Assembly: GCF_003667505.1 (NCBI RefSeq)
Contig: NZ_RCVJ01000135.1
Span: 1 to 64,000 of the forward strand
Direction of reading: 5' to 3'
Origin: Micromonospora sp. BL4
GTDB taxonomy: Bacteria; Actinomycetota; Actinomycetes; Mycobacteriales; Micromonosporaceae
Length of the DNA stretch: 64,000 nt
Part shown: in pieces, positions 16,678 to 24,757 of the stretch
How positions within the stretch are numbered: the first letter of the stretch is position 1
Layout of the letters: each line of letters begins with the position of its first letter
Notes under the pieces: generated by a model
What the model saw: only the letters and a program-made list of their open reading frames with translations
What the model was told of the DNA's origin: nothing
Databases searched by the model: none
Position numbers and translations under genes: made by a program

Positions 16678-17170
16678 GCACGTTGGCGAGCCGGTCGCGG
16701 AAGCGCCGCTCGGAGTCGCTGACCGACTCGCCGCCCAGCCCGAGCAGGCCACCGCTGGAGGCGGCGCCGACCACCTGCTCGGCGATCTTCACCAGCCAGT
16801 GCTTGTACGCGCCGGCCGCACCCTCGTCGACCCGGGCAGCCAGCAGCGCGGCGGCCTCGGCGGCCCGCACCAGCACGTCGTCGATCATGGCCCGCGGGTC
16901 GGCGGGCTCGATGACCGGCAGCTCCTCGCCGGTCTCGGGGTCGCCGACCCGGGTCACGATCTCGCCGGCCACGGCGGCGACCAGCGGGCTGGCCGACTCC
17001 CGGCCGGCGGCGATGGTCTCCAGGCCGGCCGCGTTCTCCGCCATGGTCCGGCGGGTGCCGTCGGACTCGGCGGCGCTCGCGGCGGTCAGCACCGACTGCG
17101 GCAGGCCGACCAGCAGCCCCCACTCCTCGTCGGAGAAACCGAAACCGGTGTACGCCGGCTGCTCGATCAC
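16667..17170 (-). CDS. Conserved hypothetical actinobacterial protein
   Basis: 167 residues from a GTG with GGAAGGGG upstream. It is soluble and mostly helical by composition, Ala/Glu-rich, beginning MIEQPAYTGFGFSDEEWGLL. No catalytic motif is recognised. A small Gly-rich patch (SSGGLLGLGG) near residue 140 precedes a charged C-terminus. It lies downstream of recQ in the same direction, 67 nt after recQ's start-side neighbour gap, but has its own leader. Function unknown. Confidence 0.7.
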   Translation of the reverse strand: MIEQPAYTGFGFSDEEWGLLVGLPQSVLTAASAAESDGTRRTMAENAAGLETIAAGRESASPLVAAVAGEIVTRVGDPETGEELPVIEPADPRAMIDDVLVRAAEAAALLAARVDEGAAGAYKHWLVKIAEQVVGAASSGGLLGLGGESVSDSERRFRDRLANVLND

Positions 17171-17237
17171 GGCAATGCCCCTTCCGCCCTGCTCTGCTTG
17201 GTCAATCGACGGGCCCCGCGCTGGTGCCCGGCTCAGG

Positions 17238-18869
17238 CTAGTCCAGCGTCAGCAGGCCCTGTTCGGACACCACGCGCACGGACAGCGTCTTGTACCCCAC
17301 CTCGTCGAAGAGAACCGTCATCTTGTCCTCCTCGTACCCCAGCACCAGGCCCTGCCCCCACTCCGGGTGACGCACCTGGCTGTGCACCGGGAACGGCCCG
17401 ACCGCGCCGTTGTCGGCGACGCTGGTGCCGGCGTGGCAGTTGTCGCAGTGCCCGCAGACCTCGGTCATCTGCTCGCCGAAGTAGGCCAGCAGGGTCTGCC
17501 CGCGGCAGGCGCTGGTCTCGGCGAAGGCCCGCATCATGTCGGTCCGCGACCGGGTCACGGTCTGCTGGCGCTCCGCCTCGGCCAGCGCCGCCGCGGCGGC
17601 GTCCACCGGGGTCGGGGCGTAGCGGGGTGCGCCGATGCGCTGCCGGGCGCGCGGCTCGGCGGCACCGACCTGCTCCAGAAGGGAGAGATACTGGCCCACC
17701 TTGCGGGGCCCGAGGCCGGTGGTCTCGCGCAGTTCGGTCTTGGTGGCCGGCTTGCGGCGCAGCAGCGCCGCCAGGTCCCGCAGCTCGTTCTCGTCCGGCA
17801 GGCCACCGCTGAAGAACCGTTGCAGGCCCACGTCCTCGGCCTGCCAGAGCAGCAGGACCCGGGCCGGTTGCCCGTCGCGCCCGGCCCGGCCGATCTCCTG
17901 GAAGTAGCTGTCCGGAGAGTCGGGCAGCGCCATGTGCACCACCCAGGCGATGTTCGGCTTGTCGATGCCCATCCCGAACGCCGACGTGGCCACCATGATC
18001 GGCACCTGGTCGGCGAGGAACGCCTCGTGCAGCTCGGCGCGCGCGCCGGCGGCCATTCCGCCGTGGTAGAACTGCGCCGGGAAACCGGCGTCGGTCAACC
18101 GGGCGGCCAGCTCCTCGGCGGAGCGGCGGGTCGGCACGTAGATGATTCCCGGCCGCTCGTCGTCCCGCAGCAGCGCGACCAGTCGCCGCCACCGGTAGTC
18201 CTCGGTGGGGCAGTGCGCCACCTCCAGGAACAGGTTGGGCCGGTCCAGCCCGGAGACCACCACCTCCGGCTTGCGCAGGCGCAGCCGGGCGATGATGTCG
18301 TCGCGTACCGGCGGGGACGCGGTGGCGGTCAGCGCGACCACCGGCGGTCGGCCGATGCCCTCGATCAGGTGCCCGAGCGCCAGGTAGTCCGGGCGGAAGT
18401 CGTGCCCCCAGGCCGAGATGCAGTGCGCCTCGTCGATCGCCACCAGCGCCGGCCCGAGCGAAGCCACCTCGGCCATCCGGTCGGGGTTGCTCAGCTGCTC
18501 CGGGGTGATGAACAGAAACTCCGCCCGGCCCTCGCGGATCTCCGCGATCGCCTCGGCCTGCTGGGCGGCCGACTCGTTCGAGCTGATCCGCACCGCCCGC
18601 AGTTCCGGACGCTGGCGCTCGTTGAGGGCCGCGATCTGGTCCTGCTGCAGCGCCAGCAGCGGGGAGATCACCACGGTGGGGCCGGGGATCAGGCTGGCCG
18701 GAATCTGGTAGATGGCCGACTTGCCGGCGCCGGTGGGCAGCACGACCAGAGCGTCACGTCGCTTCATCACCGCGCGCATGGCGGCCAGCTGGTTGGGCCG
18801 CAACGCGGTCCAGCCGAAGAGGCTCCGCGCCGCGCGGCGCAACGTCATCGAGTGCGTTGACAGTTTCAT
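17238..18869 (-). CDS. recQ: RecQ family ATP-dependent DNA helicase
   Basis: 543 residues. Helicase motifs in order: FGWTALRPNQ (motif 0), LPTGAGKS (Walker A, about residue 45), DEAHCISAWGHDFRPDY (DEAH), ALTATA, then GIIYVPTRRSAEEL, ATSAFGMGIDKPN and QEIGRAGRDG. A Zn-binding RecQ-C region follows (CRGQTLLAYFGE, CGHCDNC). The C-terminus ends in a short SH3-like piece (VRHPEWGQGLVLGYEEDKMTVLF) instead of an HRDC domain. It unwinds DNA 3'-5' in repair and fork restart. An in-frame ATG at 18848 is an alternative start. Confidence 0.93.
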   Translation of the reverse strand: MKLSTHSMTLRRAARSLFGWTALRPNQLAAMRAVMKRRDALVVLPTGAGKSAIYQIPASLIPGPTVVISPLLALQQDQIAALNERQRPELRAVRISSNESAAQQAEAIAEIREGRAEFLFITPEQLSNPDRMAEVASLGPALVAIDEAHCISAWGHDFRPDYLALGHLIEGIGRPPVVALTATASPPVRDDIIARLRLRKPEVVVSGLDRPNLFLEVAHCPTEDYRWRRLVALLRDDERPGIIYVPTRRSAEELAARLTDAGFPAQFYHGGMAAGARAELHEAFLADQVPIMVATSAFGMGIDKPNIAWVVHMALPDSPDSYFQEIGRAGRDGQPARVLLLWQAEDVGLQRFFSGGLPDENELRDLAALLRRKPATKTELRETTGLGPRKVGQYLSLLEQVGAAEPRARQRIGAPRYAPTPVDAAAAALAEAERQQTVTRSRTDMMRAFAETSACRGQTLLAYFGEQMTEVCGHCDNCHAGTSVADNGAVGPFPVHSQVRHPEWGQGLVLGYEEDKMTVLFDEVGYKTLSVRVVSEQGLLTLD

Positions 18870-18942
18870 CGAGGGCCGGAGGTACCCGAGCCGATCACCG
18901 CCGAAACCGTCCCCGGTCGCGGCGGTGATCGACGTCTCCGGC

Positions 18943-19893
18943 TCAGCCCAGGCGGGGCAGGACCTCGCGCTGGTAGAGGTCGAACAGACCCTGGTGGTGC
19001 GGGCCGACGTTGGCCACGTACACCTCGTCGAAGCCGGCCTTGGCGTACTTGTCGATCATCTCCAGGTGCGCGTCGGCGCTGTTGCCGCAGACGAACGCCT
19101 CCTTCATCATCTCCGGCTTGACCAGCTCGGCGGCCTGCTCGAAGTGTCGCGGCGAGGGGAGCACCTGGGACAGCTCACCCGGCACCCCGGCGTTGGGCCA
19201 GCGCTCGTACGCGATCCGCATGCCCTCGTCCTCGCTGGCCGCGTACGCCGCCTTGAAGCCGGCCTGGCACGGCTTGTCGCCGCCGCCGTTCTCGCGGAAA
19301 CGCCGGACCATGTCGGCATCGGGCATGGTGCTCACGTAGCCGTCACCGATCCGGGCGGCCAGATCGATGGACTTCGGGCCGAACCCGGAGACGTAGATCG
19401 GCGGGGGAGTGTCGGGCAGCGTGTAGATCCGGGCGTGCTCGACGGTGTAGTGCTTCCCGTGATGGTTCACGAAGTCGCCCGCCCACAGCTCGCGGATCAC
19501 CTCGACGGCCTCCTCCAGCATCTCCAGCCGGACGTCGGCCTGCGGCCAGGCGTCGCCGAAGATGTGCTCGTTGAGCGCTTCGCCGCTGCCGACGCCGAGC
19601 ACGAACCGGCCGCCATGCAGCACGGCGCTGGTCGCCGCGGCCTGGGCGATCACGGCCGGGTGGATCCGCACCGTCGGGCAGGTCACCGCGGTCGTCACCG
19701 GCAGCGAACAGACCTGGCTGAGCGCGCCGATCATCGACCAGACGAAGGGGCTCTGGCCCTGCGCGTCCGTCCACGGGTGGTAGTGGTCGGAGATCCACAG
19801 CGCCTCGAAGCCGGCCTGCTCGGCACCGCGCGCCTGTTCCAGCAGCTCGGCCGGCGTGAACTCCTCACTGGACAGAAAGTAACCGATCTTCAT
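18943..19893 (-). CDS. F420-dependent LLM-class oxidoreductase (TIGR03557-like)
   Basis: 316 residues. MKIGYFLSSEEFTPAELLEQARGAEQAGFEALWISDHYHPW is the start of F420-dependent glucose-6-phosphate-dehydrogenase-like luciferase-fold enzymes; GVGSGEALNEHIFG and VSGFGPKSIDLAARIGDG are the other family signatures. The protein should bind deazaflavin F420; the substrate is unknown. The ATG at 19893 follows GAGGGGGAACG; an upstream in-frame ATG at 19956 lacks support. Presence of F420 enzymes fits an actinobacterium. Confidence 0.9.
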   Translation of the reverse strand: MKIGYFLSSEEFTPAELLEQARGAEQAGFEALWISDHYHPWTDAQGQSPFVWSMIGALSQVCSLPVTTAVTCPTVRIHPAVIAQAAATSAVLHGGRFVLGVGSGEALNEHIFGDAWPQADVRLEMLEEAVEVIRELWAGDFVNHHGKHYTVEHARIYTLPDTPPPIYVSGFGPKSIDLAARIGDGYVSTMPDADMVRRFRENGGGDKPCQAGFKAAYAASEDEGMRIAYERWPNAGVPGELSQVLPSPRHFEQAAELVKPEMMKEAFVCGNSADAHLEMIDKYAKAGFDEVYVANVGPHHQGLFDLYQREVLPRLG

Positions 19894-19977
19894 CGTTCCC
19901 CCTCGGCGCGCGTGCCTGCTGACGGGGAAAGCCGTACCCCGGTGACCGTCGGCCACACCCGGACCGGGTGGTGGGGC

Positions 19978-20103
19978 TCAGCGCCGGCCGAACATCGCCC
20001 GGATCGCGGCGAGCAGCAGCAGGGCGCCGACCACCAGGCCGAGCAGGCGTACGCCGGGGATGTCGGCCGGGCTCGTCGCGTCGGCCAGCAGGGCGGGGTC
20101 CAT
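19978..20103 (-). CDS. Small single-pass membrane protein (41 aa)
   Basis: ATG at 20103 to TGA at 19978 encodes 41 residues. Residues about 18-35 (VRLLGLVVGALLLLAAI) form one membrane helix, followed by RAMFGRR, so the C-terminus is likely cytoplasmic. GGGGAGA lies about 8 nt upstream and a TACAGT -10-like box at 20144-20139 about 35 nt upstream. It is a single-pass hydrophobic miniprotein of unknown role, located in a gap that otherwise has no gene. Confidence 0.5.
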   Translation of the reverse strand: MDPALLADATSPADIPGVRLLGLVVGALLLLAAIRAMFGRR

Positions 20104-20143
20104 CCCCGCACTCTCCCCGGGGACCGTGCGGCCCCGCAACTGT

Positions 20144-20166
20144 AAGGTTTATTGACTATTGAATCG
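20144..20166. promoter_or_regulatory. AT-rich promoter region with TATTGA direct repeats
   Basis: An unusually AT-rich stretch containing TATTGACTATTGA (two TATTGA units) and TTGACT separates the minus-strand miniprotein from the plus-strand GH3 gene. TTGACT (20153-20158) could be a -35 for rightward transcription, although no good -10 follows at 17 nt. Probable promoter area; weak evidence. Confidence 0.3.
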
Positions 20167-20243
20167 CCCAGTGTGACCATGGCAGCACCGCCTGCCGGTG
20201 GCGGTGCGCCGAGGGCGCGCGAGAGATGGGGTACGGGGGCCGC

Positions 20244-20324
20244 ATGAGCGAGCGCAACCAGCGGGTCGGCGCGGAAGCGTCGGCACCGGCGATCGACGCC
20301 GACCGCCACGAGGGGGCGGCGTGA
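20244..20324 (+). CDS. Possible 26-residue upstream ORF coupled to the GH3 gene
   Basis: ATG at 20244 to TGA at 20322-20324 encodes a 26-residue peptide beginning MSERNQRVG. Its stop overlaps the GTG of the GH3 gene (GTGA). It could be a leader peptide that couples translation, or just part of a repeat: MSER-type starts occur in repeats of this bacterial family. No Shine-Dalgarno stronger than GGGGGCCGC is seen. Confidence 0.25.
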   Translation: MSERNQRVGAEASAPAIDADRHEGAA

Positions 20325-21811
20325 CCGCGCCCACCGGGCACCTCCCGGCGTTGGCCGCCGCCGTCCTGCAACCCGGGTTCGTCGGCACCACCCCGCCACC
20401 GTGGGTGTGCCGCTGGCTCGGCGAGGGGCTCGGCTCGGTGGTGCTCTTCGCCCGCAACGTCGTCGATCCCGCCCAGGTGGCGGCGCTCACCGCGACGCTG
20501 CGCGCCGAGCGGCCCGACGTCATCGTGGCGATCGACGAGGAGGCCGGCGACGTCACCCGGATCGAGTCGGTCCACGGCAGCTCCCGGCCCGGCAACTTCG
20601 CCCTCGGCGCGGTCGACGACGCGGAACTGACCGAGGCGGTCGCCCGGGACCTCGGCGTCGAGCTGGCGGCCGCCGGGATCACCCTCAACTACGCCCCGGA
20701 CGCCGACGTCAACTCCAACCCCGCCAACCCGGTGATCGGGGTCCGCTCTTTCGGGGCCGACCCGACCCTGGTCGCGCGGCACACCGCCGCCTGGGTACGC
20801 GGCCTCCAGGCCGGCGGTGTCGCCGCCTGCGCCAAACACTTCCCCGGGCACGGCGACACCCGGGTCGACTCCCACCACGCCCTGCCCCGGATCACCGCCG
20901 ACCGGGACCGGCTGGACGCCTGCGAGCTGGCCCCGTTCCGGGCCGCCGTAACGGCCGGCGTGCAGGCCGTGATGACCGGCCACCTGCTGGTGCCCGCGCT
21001 GGACCCGCAGCTGCCGGCCACGCTGAGCCCGCGCATCCTGGGCGGCCTGCTCCGCGACGAGCTGGGCTTCTCCGGCGTGGTGGTGACCGACGCGGTGGAG
21101 ATGCGCGCCGTCGCCGACCGGTACGGCTTCGCCGGTGCGACGGTACGCGCGCTCGCCGCCGGGGCCGACGCGATCTGCATCGGCGGCGAACGGGCCGACG
21201 AGCAGGCGGCCCGCGAGCTGCGCGACGCCATCGTGGCCGCGGTCGTCTCCGGCGAGCTGCCCGAGGAACGCCTCGCCGAGGCGGCCAAGCGGGTCGGTCA
21301 GCTCGCCGCCTGGACCGTGGCCGCCCGCACGGCCCGCTCGGCCGCGGCGCGCGACGCCACCGACGTCGGGCTGATCGCCGCCCGCCGCGCCATCCGGGTC
21401 ACCACCGTGGACGCCGGGCGGGTCACGCTGCCGCTGACCCGCGCCGCGCACGTGGTCGAGTTCGAGCCGCCCCGCAACATCGCCATCGGCGCGGAGACGC
21501 CGTGGGGCATCGGGTCGCCGCTGGGCGAGCTGCTGCCCGGCACCAGCACGGTCCGCTACGCCGAGCCCGACGTGCCGGGTGACCCGGGCGCCGGGGCGGA
21601 CGGGCGCCCCCTGGTGCTGGTGGTCCGTGACCTGCACCGGCACGACTGGATGCGCGCCGCCGTCCAGCGGGCGCTGGCCGCCCGGCCGGACGCGGTCGTG
21701 GTCGAGCTGGGTGTGCCCGAGCTGGTCACCGGCGCGGTGCACCTGGCCACCCACGGCGCCACCCGGGCCAGCGGGCAGGCCGCCGCCGAGGTGCTGACCG
21801 GCGCCCGCTGA
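20321..21811 (+). CDS. Beta-N-acetylhexosaminidase, glycoside hydrolase family 3 (NagZ-like)
   Basis: 496 residues from the GTG at 20321 (GAGGGGG upstream). The TIM-barrel domain carries KHFPGHGDTRVDSHHALP, the Asp/His dyad loop of GH3 N-acetylglucosaminidases, and VVTDAVEMRAV, where the Asp is the likely nucleophile. A second alpha/beta domain follows (about 330-490). NagZ-like enzymes cleave GlcNAc from muropeptides during wall recycling. No signal peptide is seen, so it is probably cytoplasmic. Confidence 0.92.
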   Translation: MTAPTGHLPALAAAVLQPGFVGTTPPPWVCRWLGEGLGSVVLFARNVVDPAQVAALTATLRAERPDVIVAIDEEAGDVTRIESVHGSSRPGNFALGAVDDAELTEAVARDLGVELAAAGITLNYAPDADVNSNPANPVIGVRSFGADPTLVARHTAAWVRGLQAGGVAACAKHFPGHGDTRVDSHHALPRITADRDRLDACELAPFRAAVTAGVQAVMTGHLLVPALDPQLPATLSPRILGGLLRDELGFSGVVVTDAVEMRAVADRYGFAGATVRALAAGADAICIGGERADEQAARELRDAIVAAVVSGELPEERLAEAAKRVGQLAAWTVAARTARSAAARDATDVGLIAARRAIRVTTVDAGRVTLPLTRAAHVVEFEPPRNIAIGAETPWGIGSPLGELLPGTSTVRYAEPDVPGDPGAGADGRPLVLVVRDLHRHDWMRAAVQRALAARPDAVVVELGVPELVTGAVHLATHGATRASGQAAAEVLTGAR

Positions 21812-21826
21812 CCCGCGGGCCCGACG

Positions 21827-22114
21827 CTACGGGTGCACGGCGACCAGGTCGGCGTACTCGGGGTGCTTGTCGATGTACGCGGCCATGAACGGGCACTGCG
21901 CCACCACCGTGGCGCCGCGGGCCCGCACCTGGTCCAGGGTGCCCCGGATCAGCGCCCCGCCCACGCCCATGTTCTGAAAGCGCGGGTCCACCTCGGTATG
22001 GGTGAAGACCAGCGTGTCACCACGGAGCAGGTATGGGGTGAAGCCGGCCAACGCGTCGTCGACCAGGATCTCGAAACGGTGCTTGGCGGGGTTGTCCTCG
22101 ACCAGGTTGCTCAC
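21827..22114 (-). CDS. GNAT-type N-acetyltransferase (short, YidJ/COG2388)
   Basis: 95 residues from a GTG that overlaps the preceding stop by 4 nt (GTGA). HTEVDPRFQNMGVGGALIRGTLDQVRARG carries the acetyl-CoA P-loop (Q-x-x-G-V-G), and the C-terminus has CPFMAAYIDKHPEY, both typical of the small COG2388 acetyltransferases. Acceptor unknown. It is translationally coupled to the cysteine-desulfurase-like gene. Confidence 0.87.
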   Translation of the reverse strand: MSNLVEDNPAKHRFEILVDDALAGFTPYLLRGDTLVFTHTEVDPRFQNMGVGGALIRGTLDQVRARGATVVAQCPFMAAYIDKHPEYADLVAVHP

Positions 22115-23337
22115 CGGCCCATTCTCCCCGCGCCGGCGACCAGCACATCCAGTTCGGCGAGCAACCGGTCCACCTCGTCCGCCGTGTTGTAGTGGTAGAT
22201 GCTGGCCCGGACCGCGCCGCCGCTGTCCCGCAGCCCCATCATCTGGAAGTACTCGTACGCGTAGTAGTCGCCGGCGGAGAGGCAGAACCCGGCGGCGCCC
22301 AGCGCCTCCTGGGTGGCCGCCGGCGACATCCCGGCGACCCGGAAGGAGACCGTCGGGCAGCGCCGGGCCGGGGAGCCGTAGACGGTGATCGCGGGCCGCT
22401 CGGCCAGCCCGGCGAGCAGGCGGTCCAGCAGCGCCTCCTCGTGGGCCTGGGCCGCGGCCAGCCCGGCCCGCAGCCGCGCCCGCCGGTCGCCCACCGCGTC
22501 CGGATCGAGCCCGGCCAGGTGATCCACGGCGGCGGCCACGCCCGCCAGCAGCGGGAAGCTGGGAGTGCCGTACTCGAACCGGTCCGGCACCGCGTCGGAG
22601 GACGGCACCAGCTTCGCCGGGCGCAGCGCCGCCCACCGGGTCGGGTCGGCGACCATCGCCGCCAGGTGCGGCCCGGACCACTTGTAGGCGCTGGTGACCA
22701 GCACGTCGGCGCCGAGCGAGGCCAGGTCGGTGGGCCCGTGCGGCACCGAGTGCACCCCGTCGACGCAGACCAGCGCGCCGACGGCGTGCGCGGTCTTCGC
22801 GATCGCCGGCACGTCCGGCACGGTGCCGATGGCGTTGCTGCCGGCGGTCACCGCCACCAGCCGGGTGCGCTCGCCGACCAGCTCGGCGTACTGGCCGGCG
22901 GGCAGCTCGCCGGTCCGTGGGTCGACCTCCGCCCAGCGCACCGTCGCGCCCGCCGCCTCGGCCGCCTGCACCCACGGCCGCACGTTGGCGTCGTGGTCGA
23001 GCCGGGAGACCACCACCTCGTCGCCGGGACGCCAGCCCGCGCCGAGCGTGCGGGCCAGGGTGTACGTCAGCGCGGTGGCGCTCGGGCCCAGCACCACCCC
23101 GGCCGGGTCGGTGTCGAGCAGGTCGGCCACCGCCGAGCGGGCCGCGGCCACCAGCTCCAGCGACCGGCGACCCGGTACGAAGGCGGCGCTGCGGTTGCCG
23201 ACCGCGCTGCGCATGGCGTCGGCGACCGCGTCGATCACACCGGCCGCGGTCTGGGTGCCGCCGGCCCCGTCGAAGTGGACGAATCCCTCGGTCAGGGCGG
23301 GGTAGGCGGCCCGGGTGCGGGCGATGTCGAAGGGCAT
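22111..23337 (-). CDS. Cysteine desulfurase-like PLP enzyme (TIGR01976 family)
   Basis: 408 residues, class V aminotransferase fold. HFDGAGGTQ near the N-terminus, VDGVHSVPHGPTD for the cofactor Asp/His, and SAYKWSGPH, where Lys binds PLP. The second half has YGTPSFPLLAG and ASIYHYNTADEVDRLL, as in the TIGR01976 cysteine-desulfurase-like group. True desulfurase activity is uncertain: the usual flexible catalytic Cys loop is not evident. A TAGGGT box lies 6 nt before the ATG, so the transcript is probably leaderless. Confidence 0.88.
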   Translation of the reverse strand: MPFDIARTRAAYPALTEGFVHFDGAGGTQTAAGVIDAVADAMRSAVGNRSAAFVPGRRSLELVAAARSAVADLLDTDPAGVVLGPSATALTYTLARTLGAGWRPGDEVVVSRLDHDANVRPWVQAAEAAGATVRWAEVDPRTGELPAGQYAELVGERTRLVAVTAGSNAIGTVPDVPAIAKTAHAVGALVCVDGVHSVPHGPTDLASLGADVLVTSAYKWSGPHLAAMVADPTRWAALRPAKLVPSSDAVPDRFEYGTPSFPLLAGVAAAVDHLAGLDPDAVGDRRARLRAGLAAAQAHEEALLDRLLAGLAERPAITVYGSPARRCPTVSFRVAGMSPAATQEALGAAGFCLSAGDYYAYEYFQMMGLRDSGGAVRASIYHYNTADEVDRLLAELDVLVAGAGRMGR

Positions 23338-23343
23338 GTCCGG

Positions 23344-23349
23344 ACCCTA
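23344..23349 (-). promoter_or_regulatory. -10 element, leaderless start of 22111-23337
   Basis: TAGGGT on the minus strand ends 6 nt before the ATG at 23337. Confidence 0.55.
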
Positions 23350-23421
23350 GCCGGTGCCCGGACCGGGCCCACGCGCCCATCTCGATGATCAGCGGCCGAC
23401 GGTGTTCTCGCGGTCGTCTCG

Positions 23422-23427
23422 TACTCT
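23422..23427 (+). promoter_or_regulatory. -10 element, leaderless start of lipoprotein gene
   Basis: TACTCT ends 7 nt before the GTG at 23435. No Shine-Dalgarno is present. Confidence 0.6.
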
Positions 23428-23434
23428 TGGCGAG

Positions 23435-23794
23435 GTGACGAAACGACCCGCCACCATTCCCCCCGTCCGCCGCGCCGCCGGCCTGTTCGTCGGTCTCGCG
23501 CTCGGCCTCGCCGTACTCGCCGGTTGCAGTTCGCAGGGCGCCTCCACCGACTGTGGGCTGGATGCCTGCACGGTCACCTTCGAGCGGGGTGTCGACGCCA
23601 GCGCCACCATCCTGGGCGTCGAGGCCAAGCTGGTCGGCGCAGAGGGCGACCAGGTGACCGTCGAGGTCGCCGGGGAGCAGCTCACCCTCACCACCGGGCA
23701 GCAGGCCACCGAGGCCGGTGGCTTCGCGGTCACCCTGGACAGCGTCACCGACCAGCAGGTCAAGATCCGCGTGTCGCGCAACGCGGGCAACTGA
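23435..23794 (+). CDS. Small lipoprotein
   Basis: 119 residues from the GTG at 23435. A signal peptide (positive start VTKRPATIPPVRRAA, hydrophobic core, LAVLAGC lipobox with Cys about 31) is followed by about 88 residues rich in Thr, Val and Gly with alternating pattern, likely all beta. The mature part contains two further Cys (CGLDAC) that may form a disulphide. It should be tethered to the outer face of the membrane. No known domain recognised. Confidence 0.8.
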   Translation: MTKRPATIPPVRRAAGLFVGLALGLAVLAGCSSQGASTDCGLDACTVTFERGVDASATILGVEAKLVGAEGDQVTVEVAGEQLTLTTGQQATEAGGFAVTLDSVTDQQVKIRVSRNAGN

Positions 23795-23853
23795 CCTGGG
23801 CGGGCGGCGGTGGCCGACGTTTGGGGATCTCCCGAATCGGAGATTGTGGCGCC

Positions 23854-24675
23854 ATGTCACTCACCCGTAGCGCCGAAGCCACCGCCTCCCGCACGGCGGA
23901 CAGCCGGTGGCTGGAACTCCTCGCCCGGGCCGGTTTCATCGGCTACGGCATCGTGCATCTGCTCTTCGCCTGGTTGGCGTTGCAGATCGCATTCGGGACG
24001 TCGTCCGACGACGGCGACCAGTCCGGCGCACTGCGGACCCTGTCCGCGCAGCCGCTGGGCAAGTTCCTGGTCATCGCCACCGCAGTGGGCCTGCTCGCCA
24101 TGGCCATCTGGCAGGCCCTGGAGGCGGCGGTGGGGCACCGCGCCGAGCGGGGCAGGGAGCGGGTCGTGGAGCGGCTCGCCTCGGCCGGCCGGACCATCGT
24201 CTACCTCTACTTCGCCTGGACCGCGTTCAAGGTCTTCAAGGACGCCGGGTCGAACAGCGCCGACCAGCAGGAGGCGTTGACCGGCAAGCTGATGACCTCC
24301 AGCGGTGGTCGCTGGCTCGTCGGTCTGGCCGGGCTGGTGCTCGCCGCGATCGGTGTCGGCCTGGTGATCTACGGCCTGGTCAAGCGGTTCGAGAAGCACC
24401 TGAAGACCGGCCAGATGAGCCCGAAGACCCGCAAGCTGGCCCGGCGCCTCGGCATCGCCGGGTACGTCGCCAAGGGCGTCGCGTACGGCATCGCCGGCCT
24501 GCTGATCATCGTGGCGGCGGTGAACTACGACCCGGAGAAGGCCCGTGGTCTGGACGCCGCCCTGCGCACGCTGCGCGAGCAGTCCTACGGCACGGTGCTG
24601 CTCAGCCTGGTCGCCCTCGGCATCGCGGCCTTCGGCCTCTTCTGCTTCCTCCAGTCCCGGTACCGCAAGGTCTGA
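23854..24675 (+). CDS. DUF1206 membrane protein
   Basis: 273 residues from the ATG at 23854. Three related segments, each with two helices, begin LLARAGFIGYGIVHLLFAW, RLASAGRTIVYLYFAWTA and RLGIAGYVAKGVAYGIAG; this triple repeat with six TM helices defines DUF1206. Family function is unknown. The gene sits between a lipoprotein and an MscS-type channel, suggesting an envelope role. Confidence 0.92.
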   Translation: MSLTRSAEATASRTADSRWLELLARAGFIGYGIVHLLFAWLALQIAFGTSSDDGDQSGALRTLSAQPLGKFLVIATAVGLLAMAIWQALEAAVGHRAERGRERVVERLASAGRTIVYLYFAWTAFKVFKDAGSNSADQQEALTGKLMTSSGGRWLVGLAGLVLAAIGVGLVIYGLVKRFEKHLKTGQMSPKTRKLARRLGIAGYVAKGVAYGIAGLLIIVAAVNYDPEKARGLDAALRTLREQSYGTVLLSLVALGIAAFGLFCFLQSRYRKV

Positions 24676-24757
24676 ACTGGTCGATTCCGGGGCCGTCGGG
24701 CATTGTTGGGCTTTTGCCCGAAGCACCGTCGCCCTGCCGGAGGGGAGCAACACACAC

